From: Marinobacter sp. es.048 | Lineage (GTDB): Bacteria; Pseudomonadota; Gammaproteobacteria; Pseudomonadales; Oleiphilaceae | Reading direction: 5' to 3' | NCBI RefSeq assembly: GCF_900188435.1 | Contig: NZ_FYFA01000001.1 | Coordinates: 372,001 to 436,000, forward strand | Length of the DNA stretch: 64,000 bases | Shown: positions 52,535 to 62,365 of the stretch, in pieces | Numbering within the stretch: the first letter of the stretch is position 1 | Layout of the letters: each line of letters begins with the position of its first letter | Position numbers and translations under genes: made by a program | The notes under the pieces: generated by a model | What the model was told of the DNA's origin: nothing | The model's database searches: none | What the model saw: the letters and a program-made list of their open reading frames with translations, nothing else

Positions 52535-53104
52535 TCAGGAGTTCATAAAGGTTGCCCATATGGTTACGACGGCAAGCGCCACGAACAGAACACTTGCACC
52601 AATCCGGGCTGTGGCGAGGGGCAACCGTTCCATCAGCCAGCGTCCTGCCATGATAACCGGTATATTGGCCAGCAGCATACCCACCGTGGTGCCCAGAATA
52701 ACCCAGAAGGTTTCAGTGAAGCGGGCGGCGAGAACAACGGTTGCAACCTGGGTCTTGTCGCCAATCTCGGCCAGGAAGAACATGATGGTGGTGGCCATGA
52801 ACGCACCCATTCCCAGAAACTTCGACTCTTCGCTGTCATCCTTGTCCGGGACCAACAGCCACAGGGCGATGGCGACGAAGCTGATGGCCAGAATCCAGGG
52901 CAACCAGGCTTCCGGAATGAAGGAAGCGACCCAGGCACCGAGCCAGGCCGATAAAGCGTGATTGAGAACCGTCGCGACAAAAATGCCGAGAATAATGGGC
53001 AGGCGAGCAGCGTATCGGGCAACAAGGAAAAGCGACAGCAGCTGTGTCTTGTCACCAATTTCGGCAATGGCGACGGCGACCGTTGAGGCGAGAAAAGCGT
53101 CCAT
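52535..53104 (-). CDS. TMEM165/GDT1 family (UPF0016) Mn2+/Ca2+ exporter
   Basis: A 189-residue protein with six membrane helices and two copies of the family motif E-x-G-D-K-T/S (VAIAEIGDKTQLLSL near residue 15 and FFLAEIGDKTQVATV near residue 113). The family exports Mn2+ in bacteria (MneA type). A yybP-ykoY riboswitch in its leader indicates Mn2+-dependent expression, in agreement with that role. Confidence 0.93.
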   Translation of the reverse strand: MDAFLASTVAVAIAEIGDKTQLLSLFLVARYAARLPIILGIFVATVLNHALSAWLGAWVASFIPEAWLPWILAISFVAIALWLLVPDKDDSEESKFLGMGAFMATTIMFFLAEIGDKTQVATVVLAARFTETFWVILGTTVGMLLANIPVIMAGRWLMERLPLATARIGASVLFVALAVVTIWATFMNS

Positions 53105-53170
53105 GAAAAAGTCCAGGGCGGATAACCAGACATGAGGCAGCTCACCTTCCGCCCAATGGAGGTGAAACCG

Positions 53171-53291
53171 CCTCAGGTCTTGCCAATTTCACCGGTGTCG
53201 CGATGAAACATGATAGCCATGGGGATTTGGCCCCAAGTGTGTTGACTATCATCCGGCCGGGAATTCCGGTCCGGAGGCTACTCCCCTGAAG
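53171..53291 (-). promoter_or_regulatory. yybP-ykoY manganese riboswitch
   Basis: On the minus strand the leader of the exporter gene begins with CUUCAGG pairing with CCUGAGG (P1) and contains GGGGAGUAGCC right after P1 and GUCAACACAC about 40 bases later. Both blocks match the conserved core of the E. coli mntP and alx Mn2+ aptamers. The aptamer ends about 66 bases before the ATG, leaving room for an expression platform. The downstream gene family is the expected one. Confidence 0.85.
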
Positions 53292-53342
53292 AGATGCCGG
53301 CATATTAATGAATTCGGAACAGGGCCGCAACCAGGCAAAAGG

Positions 53343-54734
53343 CTAGGCCCGCATCTTCCATACCGGAATTGCGGCGACCGCGACGAATGCCGCCACCAGC
53401 CACCAGGCTGAGTGGAACGCGTTGATCGTGGGCATCCCAGAAGTGTGCTCACCGAATTCAATCGTCAGTGCCACCAGGTTGACGCCAAAGGCGCCCCCGA
53501 GCTGGCGCATGAAGTTGAGCGTGCTTGAGCCGGCCCCCAGTTCCTGTGGCTCCAGCGGATTCAGGGCACCGGTCGACAAGGCCGGAAGCATGAAACCGAT
53601 CCCTATGCGGCCGAGTACCGTCCAGAGCACCAGCCAGCCAAAGGCGAGCTCGAGATCGGACACCGCGAACAGCACGGCGGAAAGGGCAAATGCTCCAATA
53701 CCGAACACCACCAAACCCCGGGCACTGTGTCTGTCCGCCATACGACCCGCCAACGGAAATGTCATACCCAGGACAATCCCCGCGGGCAGCATCAGCAAAC
53801 CTGCCTCCGTCGCGCTGAAGCCGAGGGCTGTCTGTACGAACAACGGAATGAGGTAGGTGGATCCGAACAGCGCCAGGCCCAGTGCCATGGCACCCAGGCA
53901 GGCGAAAACAAAGACCGGCTTGCGCAGCAGGGCAATGTTCACCAACGGATGGGCAGTTCGTCGCTCACGCAGTACGAAGAGCAGCAGCCCGCCGAGGGCC
54001 AGTAGCCCTTCAGCCACAATCCAGCTCTTCTGGCCCGCCGCCTGTTGCAACCGGTTCAGAGCGTCGAGCGACAGGGCGATGGTAAACCCGAGCAATACAA
54101 GGCCGGGGAGATCAAAGCGATAGGGGGCTGGCCGGGACACCGGCAAGGGCAGGAAGCGCCAGGCCATGAAAACACCCAGCAGCGTGACGGGAGCCGGTGC
54201 AAACATCACGTAGCGCCAGTCTAGCTGATCAACCAGAAAGCCTCCCAGCACCGGACCGAGGGCCGGCGCCAGAATAACCCCCATACCGTAGATACCCATG
54301 GCCTGGCCGCGGCGATCGCGTGGGAAAATCCGGAACACCAGATACATGCCCATGGGCTGCATCAGGCCGGCCATGGCACCCTGGCCGATCCGGGCGGCGA
54401 TAAGCTGCCCCGGCGTCTCGGCAAAACCGCCGGCAAGGGAAATCAGGGTAAAGAGAAACATGGCTACGGCAAGGGTCTTGCGAACCCCGAAGTGATCCAG
54501 CAGCCAGGAGGAGGCCAGCATGGTGGTGGTCATGGCGGCGATAAAGCCCGTTGCCAGCCAGTGAACCTGGCCCTGGCGAATGCCGAACTCCACCATGATA
54601 TCGTGCAACGCCACATTCACCACGGTGGCGCTGAGAACGGTGGCCATGGTGCCTATCATCACCGTGGCCACTGCCAGCCAGCGCCAGCGATCCCCGTAGC
54701 GGGCTTTCAGGCCCTCAACCGAGTTATCAGCCAA
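53343..54734 (-). CDS. MFS multidrug transporter, DHA2 (EmrB/QacA) type
   Basis: The 463-residue protein has 14 membrane helices. Signatures are LSATVVNVALHDIMVEFGIRQGQVHWLATGF (motif D1, TM1-2), LLDHFGVRKTL (motif A) and GQGAMAGLMQPMGMYLVFRIFPRDRRGQAMGIYGMGVILAPALGPVLGG (motif C). It lies three bases after the MarR gene, which is most likely its repressor. Substrate unknown. Confidence 0.9.
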   Translation of the reverse strand: MADNSVEGLKARYGDRWRWLAVATVMIGTMATVLSATVVNVALHDIMVEFGIRQGQVHWLATGFIAAMTTTMLASSWLLDHFGVRKTLAVAMFLFTLISLAGGFAETPGQLIAARIGQGAMAGLMQPMGMYLVFRIFPRDRRGQAMGIYGMGVILAPALGPVLGGFLVDQLDWRYVMFAPAPVTLLGVFMAWRFLPLPVSRPAPYRFDLPGLVLLGFTIALSLDALNRLQQAAGQKSWIVAEGLLALGGLLLFVLRERRTAHPLVNIALLRKPVFVFACLGAMALGLALFGSTYLIPLFVQTALGFSATEAGLLMLPAGIVLGMTFPLAGRMADRHSARGLVVFGIGAFALSAVLFAVSDLELAFGWLVLWTVLGRIGIGFMLPALSTGALNPLEPQELGAGSSTLNFMRQLGGAFGVNLVALTIEFGEHTSGMPTINAFHSAWWLVAAFVAVAAIPVWKMRA

Positions 54735-54737
54735 GGG

Positions 54738-55163
54738 TTATTTCTGCTTTTCGGCGTTTTCCAGGATCTTGTGGAATACCTTTATGGTGCACTCGATCTC
54801 TTTGTCACTGATGCCCTCGAGCATTTCCTCGCGCAACACCTCAGCCCGCCCGGAAAGGTCATCCATAAACGCCCGGCCGGCGTTGGTCAGATGCAGCCGC
54901 CGCGCACGGCGATCGTTCGGGCAGGGCCGGCGTTCGATCAAGCCCTGCTGCTCGAGACTGTCCAGCAGTCGAACCAGGGTCGGATTCTCGATCGCCATCA
55001 GGCTTGCCAGCTCCCGCTGGGTGAGGCCTTCACCACCTTTTTCCAGGTACACCATCGTGCTCCAGCGCGCCTGGGTGACGCCCAGATCCTTCAGGCGCTC
55101 GTCCAGCATTTTTCTCCAGCGCCGGGTAACCCGCGCTACCGCAAAAGGAAACTGGTCTCTCAT
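54738..55163 (-). CDS. MarR-family repressor
   Basis: The 141-residue protein has the winged helix at about residues 30-100, with ARWSTMVYLEKGGEGLTQRELASLMAIENPTLVRLLDSLEQQGLIERRPCPNDRRARRLHLT in the typical pattern. It forms an operon with the MFS exporter and is expected to repress it, with a hydrophobic ligand as inducer. Upstream AT-rich DNA (55219-55325) holds ATCACA/TGTGAT arms that could be part of its operator. Confidence 0.9.
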   Translation of the reverse strand: MRDQFPFAVARVTRRWRKMLDERLKDLGVTQARWSTMVYLEKGGEGLTQRELASLMAIENPTLVRLLDSLEQQGLIERRPCPNDRRARRLHLTNAGRAFMDDLSGRAEVLREEMLEGISDKEIECTIKVFHKILENAEKQK

Positions 55164-55325
55164 TTGTCGTCACTCCATAGCAAAAGAGGGCTTGGCCCGG
55201 GCCGGGCGCTGCCGCGCCTTCGGCCAATTAATCACATTATCGGAAAGTCACCAATAGTATGCTAACCATTGTGATAAAAACAGATACGGAAGTAAAAACA
55301 AAATCGGGGAAAACCGAAAGCAGCG

Positions 55326-56609
55326 TCAGCTCGCCTGACGCTGCTCTTCGTGCATCTCCTCGACTTCAGGAGACTCATGGAATTCGGTATTTCGCGGATC
55401 GATCTCGGCAAGAACCGGCGACGCTTCCGGCATGGCGGGCACGAAGTGCTCCTGATCTGCAACAGCAACGTCCTCGGTATGACTGATCCGGTAACTGGTG
55501 ATCACGGCCAACAGCAGCAGGAAGCCGGCATTGCCGAAGAACAGGCCTTTCGGCCCCAGGAGGTTGATCAGCTCAGCCATGACAACCGGCCCGATGACAC
55601 TGCCAACCCCGTAACTGAGCAACAGCGTGGCGCTGGCCGCAACAATACGGGTGCTTTCCATTCGGTCATTGGTGATGGCCACAGCTACGGGGTACAAAGC
55701 GGCTGAAAGCCCCGTGAACACACCAACCAGGAAGGTCAAAAGCCACGCATTGTCGGCCCCAAGAACTCCGACACCGCCTGCGGCGGACGCCGCTACCAGG
55801 GCGATACAGAACATCACCCGGCGACGGTCGAAACGGTCGCAGAGCCGGCCCAGCGGCCAGGCAAGGATCATCGCCGCGACAATGGCACTGGCCATGAATG
55901 TGGATGTCCGTGCAACGTCCAGCCCGACCAGTGTTGCGTACACCGGCCCAAGCGCATAAAAGCCGCCAATCATAACGCCACAAATCAGGGCGCCGGCAAC
56001 ACCGGAAAAAGATTCCCGGGCCAAAGTGAAAATAGAGATTCGCTGAACCTGCTCAATAACAGGCGCTTCCATTTTGGTCAGTGCAAGCGGCATCAGGGCC
56101 AGCGCCAACAGGATCGCAGCAATCGAGAAAGGCATGAAGTTGGCGGGGTCGCCGATATTTACGATGAGCTGGCCGCCGGCGGCGGACAGATAAAAAACAA
56201 TCTGGTACACCGCGAACAGCGCCCCACGGTTGGCATTGGTGGCACGGCTGGAGAACCAGCTCTCGATGACCACTAGCACACCGGCAATACTGAACCCGGA
56301 GAGTACCCGCAGAACGGCCCAGAAAATCTCGGAAACAGCCATCGGATAGAGTAGCGATGTGACAGCGGCAGCGGCGGCAAACACGGCGAACGCGCGAATG
56401 TGACCGACCCGACCAATAATGCGGTGAACGTAGAGCGTACCCAACACAAAACCGATGGAATAGCAGACCAGAACCCAGCCGATAATATCCGGCGATATCG
56501 TCTCGATACTCAGACGGATGCCCAGCAGCGTCATCAGGAATGCATTGCCGCTGACCAGCAGAATAATGCTTAGAATCAGGGCAGACAGGGAAGTGACCAT
56601 TCGGGTCAT
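55326..56609 (-). CDS. MFS transporter (YcaD-like)
   Basis: The 427-residue protein has 12 membrane helices and starts with MTRMVTSLSALILSIILLVSG (ATG at 56609; the longer frame has no signal). YSIGFVLGTLYVHRIIGRVGHIRAF is motif A of the family. Overall layout, with EVPVIEQVQR-like central loop and the acidic C-terminal tail, resembles YcaD-type carriers of small solutes. No regulator is adjacent. The tail of about 50 residues (DVAVADQEHFVPAMPEASPVLAEID...) is unusual. Confidence 0.85.
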   Translation of the reverse strand: MTRMVTSLSALILSIILLVSGNAFLMTLLGIRLSIETISPDIIGWVLVCYSIGFVLGTLYVHRIIGRVGHIRAFAVFAAAAAVTSLLYPMAVSEIFWAVLRVLSGFSIAGVLVVIESWFSSRATNANRGALFAVYQIVFYLSAAGGQLIVNIGDPANFMPFSIAAILLALALMPLALTKMEAPVIEQVQRISIFTLARESFSGVAGALICGVMIGGFYALGPVYATLVGLDVARTSTFMASAIVAAMILAWPLGRLCDRFDRRRVMFCIALVAASAAGGVGVLGADNAWLLTFLVGVFTGLSAALYPVAVAITNDRMESTRIVAASATLLLSYGVGSVIGPVVMAELINLLGPKGLFFGNAGFLLLLAVITSYRISHTEDVAVADQEHFVPAMPEASPVLAEIDPRNTEFHESPEVEEMHEEQRQAS

Positions 56610-56841
56610 TACATCAGCTCCGGGCGTTACAGGATATTTTCGCTTGGACGACAAACAACATAGCAACAAGTCCCGGACTTTACCGGCGACGTATTAGATC
56701 AGTAGCGGGAGGTAAAACCACTAGGCACTTCCCGAAACCTGTTAACTGCATCACAAAAACCCGCAAAGGCCGCCGTGTAGCGGTTTAACAGGGTTTTACA
56801 TTAATGCGCCGTAACAGACCATGAGTGCCGGAGCAGGTAAC

Positions 56842-57783
56842 ATGAAAACGAGCTATTCATTGGACCGTGAGCGCCTGGTTATGAAAAAAACGGACTGGCC
56901 CATCCGCTGGGATCTGCTGCTTCGCTATCGACTCATCGAAACGATTGCCCTGTGGGAAGGTCGTCTGACTACCAACCACATCTGCCACAGTTTCGGGATC
57001 GGTCGTCAGCAGGCGTCCAAGGATATCAACACCTATCTGCGCGAACTGGCGCCGGGCAATCTGGTTTATGACCGCCACCTGAAAGGCTATGTGCCGGCCG
57101 AGAAATTTCGTCCGGTAGTTACGCGGGGGGTGGTGAACGAATACCTGGATCTGCTTGCCCGTCAGCAGAACCTGAGCAATACGTTTGAGTCCCTGAATAT
57201 TGGTCTGCCGGACAGCACCGTGGTCCTGGGCCCGAGCCGGGTGATTGCGCCGGAAACCATGCGTGCCGTGGTGACGGCAACACGGCAGGGCAGGCAGTTG
57301 CGCGCTAGCTACGCTTCCCTGAGTCGACCGGAAGCGGTGGAAAGCATTCTTGAACCCCACACGCTTGTTTGTGCCGGCAACAGCTGGCACTTGCGGGCCT
57401 GGTGCGACTCCAACCGGGAATTCCGGGATTTTGCCCTGAGCCGTTTCCGGACTTCGCCCGAAGCTTTACGTCAGCGTGCAACACACAGCCGGGAGCAGGA
57501 CGAGCACTGGAACCGGGAGGTGACCCTGGTAGTTACCCCCGACCAACGGCTGACCCAGGCGCAACAACAGATCATCGCCCGGGACTATGGCATGGAGCAT
57601 GGCCGCCTGGAAGTTGCCTCCCGTGCCGCACTCGCCCCCTATGTGCTGTCTCGGCTCGGCATTACGTTCGACAACCACCATCCGGATCCGCTCGTACAGC
57701 AGCTTGAGTTGGCCAATCCGGACCAGTTGGGATTTGGCAGCAAACGGGAACAGGCTCTGAAAGCCGTTGCCGGTCTCAGTTAA
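56842..57783 (+). CDS. WYL-domain transcriptional regulator
   Basis: The 313-residue protein has an N-terminal winged helix (RWDLLLRYRLIETIALWEGRLTTNHICHSFGIGRQQASKDINTYL is the winged-helix region), a WYL ligand domain (about 130-220, with RASYASL and LEPHTLVCAGNSWHLRAWCDSNREFRDFALSRF), and a C-terminal WCX-like extension. This is the BrxR/CapW-type architecture, which often controls phage-defence genes, but no such genes are adjacent. ATG at 56842 has GGAGCAGG upstream; 56821 is an alternative. Confidence 0.88.
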   Translation: MKTSYSLDRERLVMKKTDWPIRWDLLLRYRLIETIALWEGRLTTNHICHSFGIGRQQASKDINTYLRELAPGNLVYDRHLKGYVPAEKFRPVVTRGVVNEYLDLLARQQNLSNTFESLNIGLPDSTVVLGPSRVIAPETMRAVVTATRQGRQLRASYASLSRPEAVESILEPHTLVCAGNSWHLRAWCDSNREFRDFALSRFRTSPEALRQRATHSREQDEHWNREVTLVVTPDQRLTQAQQQIIARDYGMEHGRLEVASRAALAPYVLSRLGITFDNHHPDPLVQQLELANPDQLGFGSKREQALKAVAGLS

Positions 57784-57792
57784 ACTGCCAGT

Positions 57793-59547
57793 GTGAATTC
57801 TGAAACCCGGCGGTATTCCTTTCTCTGTATCCTGATTCTGTCGTTCCTGCCTGTGGTGGCAGCGGCAGAATCAGTTTGTGGTGACCCCGCAACACCCATT
57901 TCCCGGGTCCAGGGCACCGGCCCGGCCTCGCCTCTGGCAGGCGATACCGTCACTGTCGAGGGCATTCTGACTCAGGATTCCCGGTCAGAAGGCGGATTTG
58001 GCGGCTTTTATCTTCAACAGGCCGACCACCAGACCGACCAAAATCCCGCGACATCCGAGGCGCTGTTTGTTTACACCGATCGCGATATCGCCGATGTCGG
58101 CATGCGACTGCGGGTAACCGGCAAGGTGAAGGAATACCACGGACTGACTGAACTGGTGGCCATTCGGAACATCCGGATTTGCGGGCGGGAAGCACTGCCC
58201 GCAGCCATCCCGGTGGCGCTGCCCTGGACCGTGGTTCAGGAACATCTGGAGAACATGAAGGTGACTTTCCATCAGCGACTGACGGTGGTGGATAACTACA
58301 ACCTCGGCCGCTACGGCGAACTGGCGCTGGCAGCCGCAGATCAGGTCCAACCCACTGAGTACCTTCCTCCTGGCGACGAGGCGTACAGAGCATCCATCCG
58401 GAACCGTCAGAACCGCGTGCTGCTGGACGACAACCGCTCCATCAGAGACCCCAGACCCATACCCTGGCCGCCCGGGGGTTTGTCCGCGACAACCGTGCGC
58501 TCTGGCGACCAGATTGAGGGGCTTGTCGGGGTACTGGACTTCCGCTTCGATGCCTGGCGAATCCAGCCTGCCCAGGACCCCGTTTTCCTGGCCACCAACC
58601 CTAGAGGACCCGCGCCGAAGTCCCTAGATCCTGTTCGGATTATGGGACTGAATCTCGGTAATTTTTTCAACGGCGATGGTCGTGGCGGGCAATTTCCAAC
58701 AACCAGGGGCGCAAAGACATTGGCGGAGTTTCAGCGCCAGCAACAGCGGCTGGTGCAAACACTTCTGGCCCCCGATCCCGATATCCTCGCGCTCACGGAA
58801 CTCGAGAACGACGGCTACGGCGCGCACAGTGCCATCGCCAGCCTTGCCGGGGCTCTGGGCAGTCAGTGGCGGTTTGTCAGCACCCCAGGCCAGGATGGTG
58901 ATGACGAGATCCGGACCGGCCTGCTCTACCGCAGCGACCGTGTCAGCGCCATTGGCCGACCGGAACGGCTTGCCAGCGGCCCGTTCAGATCCGGTGGCCG
59001 GCCGCCGCTGGCCCAGGATTTCAGTCGCGTCGATCGCGAGGCAACTGTCAGGGTGGTCGTTCCTCACCTGAAATCAAAATCCTGTCGGGGCGCCAAGGGC
59101 GATGATCGGGATCAAGCCGATGGCCAGGGGTGCTACGCCAGTCGCCGGACGAACGAAGCAAAGGCACTGGCCGGCTGGTCCGGCATCCACTCCAGGGGAC
59201 ACATTTCGGCCGGCACCCTGATTATCGGTGACCTGAACAGCTATGGCCGTGAGCAACCCATTGCGGTACTGGCCCAGGCAGGCTTCGCGAGCATGATGCA
59301 CCACTTCCATCCCTGCACAGAAACCAGCTGTGGCCATTACACCTACCGATACCGTGGCGAGAAAGGGTCGCTGGATTACGCCCTCGCCTCCGAGACATTG
59401 AAGCCACGGGTCGTTGGTGCTCGAAGCTGGCTGGTGAATGCCGATGAGCCCAGGGTTCTTGGCCACCAGAACGAGTACGCTGTTGACCGGCAGTGGCCCT
59501 GGCGGTCCACCGACCATAACCCGGTTCTTGTTGACCTGGAGCTCTGA
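57793..59547 (+). CDS. Secreted nuclease, ExeM/NucH-like
   Basis: The 584-residue protein starts with GTG ten bases after the WYL gene and has a signal peptide ending at VVAAAES (about residue 26). An OB-fold YhcR-like domain (about 40-130, SPLAGDTVTVEGILTQD) precedes an endonuclease/exonuclease/phosphatase domain from about 280 with MGLNLGNFF, DILALTELENDG (catalytic Glu), GDLNSYG and STDHNPVLVDLEL (final Asp-His). Such nucleases degrade extracellular DNA for nutrient use or biofilm dispersal. It carries no LPXTG or GlyGly-CTERM-type anchor. Confidence 0.92.
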   Translation: MNSETRRYSFLCILILSFLPVVAAAESVCGDPATPISRVQGTGPASPLAGDTVTVEGILTQDSRSEGGFGGFYLQQADHQTDQNPATSEALFVYTDRDIADVGMRLRVTGKVKEYHGLTELVAIRNIRICGREALPAAIPVALPWTVVQEHLENMKVTFHQRLTVVDNYNLGRYGELALAAADQVQPTEYLPPGDEAYRASIRNRQNRVLLDDNRSIRDPRPIPWPPGGLSATTVRSGDQIEGLVGVLDFRFDAWRIQPAQDPVFLATNPRGPAPKSLDPVRIMGLNLGNFFNGDGRGGQFPTTRGAKTLAEFQRQQQRLVQTLLAPDPDILALTELENDGYGAHSAIASLAGALGSQWRFVSTPGQDGDDEIRTGLLYRSDRVSAIGRPERLASGPFRSGGRPPLAQDFSRVDREATVRVVVPHLKSKSCRGAKGDDRDQADGQGCYASRRTNEAKALAGWSGIHSRGHISAGTLIIGDLNSYGREQPIAVLAQAGFASMMHHFHPCTETSCGHYTYRYRGEKGSLDYALASETLKPRVVGARSWLVNADEPRVLGHQNEYAVDRQWPWRSTDHNPVLVDLEL

Positions 59548-59790
59548 GTTTCAAGCCCTGTCCGCTGAAGCCCGGCCCATGGTTGCCCGCACGGGACAAC
59601 GATTTATGCTTCAGGCCCGGCGGCTGGGCCAGTGAGCCACCGAGGTGCCTCCTGCAAACCGGCCGCTAATTGGCCTTTCAGGCCATTTATTTCGTCAGCG
59701 AAGTCATGGGGGAACGAACCGGGAGGCGCCATAATCGTTGAACTACGCGTTCTGCGAGATAACAAGAACAGAATCAGACGAGGAAACCCC

Positions 59791-60858
59791 ATGCGCGCCT
59801 CCGTTTCAACGGCACAGGACCTGGGCATGCCGGCCATTTACCTGCATCTTCTGGCCGAGCTGCTGAATACTATCGGTGTTGATGAACAGGACCTTCTGCT
59901 CCGGGTCGGACTCGACCCGGCCCGTCTGCAATCCACCGATCTACGGGTCAGTCAGACCCAGGCCAGCGAATTTGTCACCCGCGCAATTATCGAGAGCGGC
60001 GAGCCGGGACTCGGAATCATGCTCGCCCGGGAACTCAAGCTACCACTGCACGGAGCTCTCGGCACGGCGGTCATGAGCAGTCGCACCCTGGGCGATGCAA
60101 TGGAGCTGATGACCCGATACCTGACACTGCGGGTGCCCCATCTTCAGGTCTGTAAGCGGGAAACCGGGAAACTGGCGTGGTACGTTGTGAGCTGTGACAT
60201 CGATCTCGGCCCCCTGCACGGGTTTATCATGGACGCCATGCTGTTCGGTTGCGTTTCCATGGGCGCGCAACTGACAGGCTCGGTAGTTGATGGCTTGCGG
60301 ATTGTTCGGCGCGGGTCGGAACCGGCCTATTTTCACCGGTTCCGCTCTCAAATCCCGGTACTGGTTGAGTTCGGTGCCACGGAGAATGCCCTGGTGATCC
60401 CCACCGCCCGCCTGGATCTGCCCGTGCGCTTCACCGACGACCAACTGGCGGCCTCATCAAAAGCCCAGTGCGAGGAGGCGCTGGGGCAGCTGACCGAAGA
60501 CGCCGGATTTGCCTGTCGGGTCCGGCGGGTGATCGAAACCAGTCACCCCTTCCCACCGAAACTGGCAAGGGTTGCGGGCACCTTGTTTGTCTCCGAAAGG
60601 ACACTCAAACGGCGACTTCAGGAAGAAGAAGCCCGCTTCCAGCAGCTGGTGGACCAGGTCCGTCTGGAACGGGCACAAGATCTGCTCCGCAGCACCAGCA
60701 TGAACCTGAGCCAGATTGCCGACGCCCTCGGTTACGCCGATGCGGCGAACTTCACCCGGGCTTTCAAGCGCTGGACCGACAACAGCCCCAGTCACTACCG
60801 CAACGCGCCGTCAAGATCCGCCCTGACGTCGGCCGAGCGGGCACTGGCAACCGGTTGA
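59791..60858 (+). CDS. AraC-family regulator, OruR-like (second paralogue)
   Basis: The 355-residue protein has the same layout as the regulator at 7397-8509: PF12625-type sensor domain (LLLRVGLDPARLQSTDLRVS...LGIMLARELKLPLHGALGTAVMSS) and C-terminal helix-turn-helix pair (TLKRRLQEEEARFQQLVDQVRLERAQDLL and LGYADAANFTRAFKRWT). ATG at 59791 is preceded by GAGGAAA. It is next to no obvious target gene; queE follows it convergently with no gap. Confidence 0.9.
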   Translation: MRASVSTAQDLGMPAIYLHLLAELLNTIGVDEQDLLLRVGLDPARLQSTDLRVSQTQASEFVTRAIIESGEPGLGIMLARELKLPLHGALGTAVMSSRTLGDAMELMTRYLTLRVPHLQVCKRETGKLAWYVVSCDIDLGPLHGFIMDAMLFGCVSMGAQLTGSVVDGLRIVRRGSEPAYFHRFRSQIPVLVEFGATENALVIPTARLDLPVRFTDDQLAASSKAQCEEALGQLTEDAGFACRVRRVIETSHPFPPKLARVAGTLFVSERTLKRRLQEEEARFQQLVDQVRLERAQDLLRSTSMNLSQIADALGYADAANFTRAFKRWTDNSPSHYRNAPSRSALTSAERALATG

Positions 60859-61515
60859 TCAGTCAATCCCGATGATCTTGTGCATCTGCAGAGTAAGACG
60901 CCACTGGGGATGCGCGAGACAGTAGTCAGTAGCACGGCGGGTATTGCTTTGCTTGATTCCGTCCACGTCCGTTTCGGGTATCGAAGGGGAGGCCATGGGC
61001 GACAGAAAATAATGGCTCGCGCGAATACCCAGGAATCGTTCCGGCATAGCCAGGGGCTGCGGATACACCAGTTTCAGCTCGTCACAGGCCTCGATCACCA
61101 CCGGGGCATCGGCTTTGGGGCTGACGCAGAGCCAGTCAATGCCTTCAGGAGCCGGCAGGGTGCCATTAGTCTCTACCCCCACTTCGAACCCTTCCCGGTG
61201 GAACGCCTCGATCAGGGCACCATCCAGCTGTAAAAGCGGCTCGCCACCCGTGCAAACCACATAAGGCTTGCCGGGCGCGTCCGGCCAGAGATTCCGTATG
61301 TGACGGGCCAGGGCTCCTGGCGTTTCAAAACGGCCACCATTCTGGCCGTCCGTGCCGACAAAATCGGTATCACAGAAATTGCAGACGGCAGTGGCGCGGT
61401 CTTTCTCACGACCGGTCCAGAGGTTGCACTTGCTGAAACGACAGAACACGGCAGCCCGGCCAGCCTGGGCGCCTTCGCCTTGCAGGGTGTAGAAGGCTTC
61501 CTTGACCCGATACAT
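60859..61515 (-). CDS. queE: 7-carboxy-7-deazaguanine synthase
   Basis: The 218-residue radical SAM enzyme of the queuosine pathway converts 6-carboxytetrahydropterin to CDG. The SAM motif has the long CX14CX2C spacing of the E. coli type (CNLWTGREKDRATAVCNFC), with VCTGGEPLLQ and CVSPKAD following. Its ATG overlaps the queC stop (ATGA), so the two are co-translated. Confidence 0.95.
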   Translation of the reverse strand: MYRVKEAFYTLQGEGAQAGRAAVFCRFSKCNLWTGREKDRATAVCNFCDTDFVGTDGQNGGRFETPGALARHIRNLWPDAPGKPYVVCTGGEPLLQLDGALIEAFHREGFEVGVETNGTLPAPEGIDWLCVSPKADAPVVIEACDELKLVYPQPLAMPERFLGIRASHYFLSPMASPSIPETDVDGIKQSNTRRATDYCLAHPQWRLTLQMHKIIGID

Positions 61516-62180
61516 CAGACTGCGTCCTCGTATTCCAGAGGATCGGTCACGCCATTGACAGCAAACGCTTCCAGGCGCTCAACGCACGAGCCGCAACGGC
61601 CACAGGCCTGCTCACGGCCGTTGTAGCAGGTCCAGGTCTGCGAATAATCCAGGCCCAGGCGGAGACCTTCGGCCAGGATCTGGCCCTTGTCCATAGTCAT
61701 GAAAGGCGCCTCAATGCCCACGGGGTCGTAGTTGGCGACTCGGCAGACAGCATCCATCTTTTCCACGAACTCCGGGCGACAGTCCGGGTAGATGGCATGG
61801 TCGCCTCCGTGAGCCCCGTACCAGACAGCGCCGGCACCCACGGTTACGGCGTAGCCGGTCGCCAGTGACAGGAGGATCATGTTGCGGTTCGGCACCACGG
61901 TCGCTTTCATGCTGTCTTCTTCATAATGGCCTTCCGGGACTTCCAGATCCGAGGTCAACGATGAACCGGCCATCACCTCACTCATTGCCCGGATATCAAT
62001 CACTTTGTGGGGAATACCCTGCGCCTCACATACCGAACGCGCGCACTCCAGTTCCCGGACGTGACGCTGACCATAATTGAAGGAGAGCGCATGCACCTGA
62101 TATCCACGATCCCTGGCCAGGTGCAGCAGGGTGTAGGAGTCCATGCCCCCGGAATAGATTACAACCACAGTGTCTGTCAT
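61515..62180 (-). CDS. queC: 7-cyano-7-deazaguanine synthase
   Basis: The 221-residue enzyme makes preQ0 from CDG, ammonia and ATP. It has the PP-loop [15 protein letters not shown], the FNYGQRH block, and the zinc site [15 protein letters not shown] near the C-terminus. It is first in the queC-queE operon. Only these two queuosine genes are in the window; folE, queD and tgt must be elsewhere. Confidence 0.96.
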   Translation of the reverse strand: MTDTVVVIYSGGMDSYTLLHLARDRGYQVHALSFNYGQRHVRELECARSVCEAQGIPHKVIDIRAMSEVMAGSSLTSDLEVPEGHYEEDSMKATVVPNRNMILLSLATGYAVTVGAGAVWYGAHGGDHAIYPDCRPEFVEKMDAVCRVANYDPVGIEAPFMTMDKGQILAEGLRLGLDYSQTWTCYNGREQACGRCGSCVERLEAFAVNGVTDPLEYEDAV

Positions 62181-62365
62181 TCGGGCTCCCCGTATGGTGC
62201 CATTGGATGTTGGCTGGTTTACTGTTGCGCCCGTTACCTGTTGCTGTCATCGGGCTTTTACAATGAATGGACATATTGTAACAGTGCAGGCACAGGTTGA
62301 GTTCGCGTCTCGGTTGCCGGGCGGGTAAACTCAGCGAAAAACAACTCATCAGCTACACTGACTCC

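Noticed and set aside
56842..60858. A defence island around the WYL regulator
   Set aside because: Neighbours are an MFS transporter, a secreted nuclease and an AraC regulator; no restriction, BREX, CBASS or abortive-infection gene is visible.
62181..62365. preQ1 riboswitch upstream of queC
   Set aside because: The leader lacks the C-rich loop and A-rich tail of the known preQ1 aptamers.
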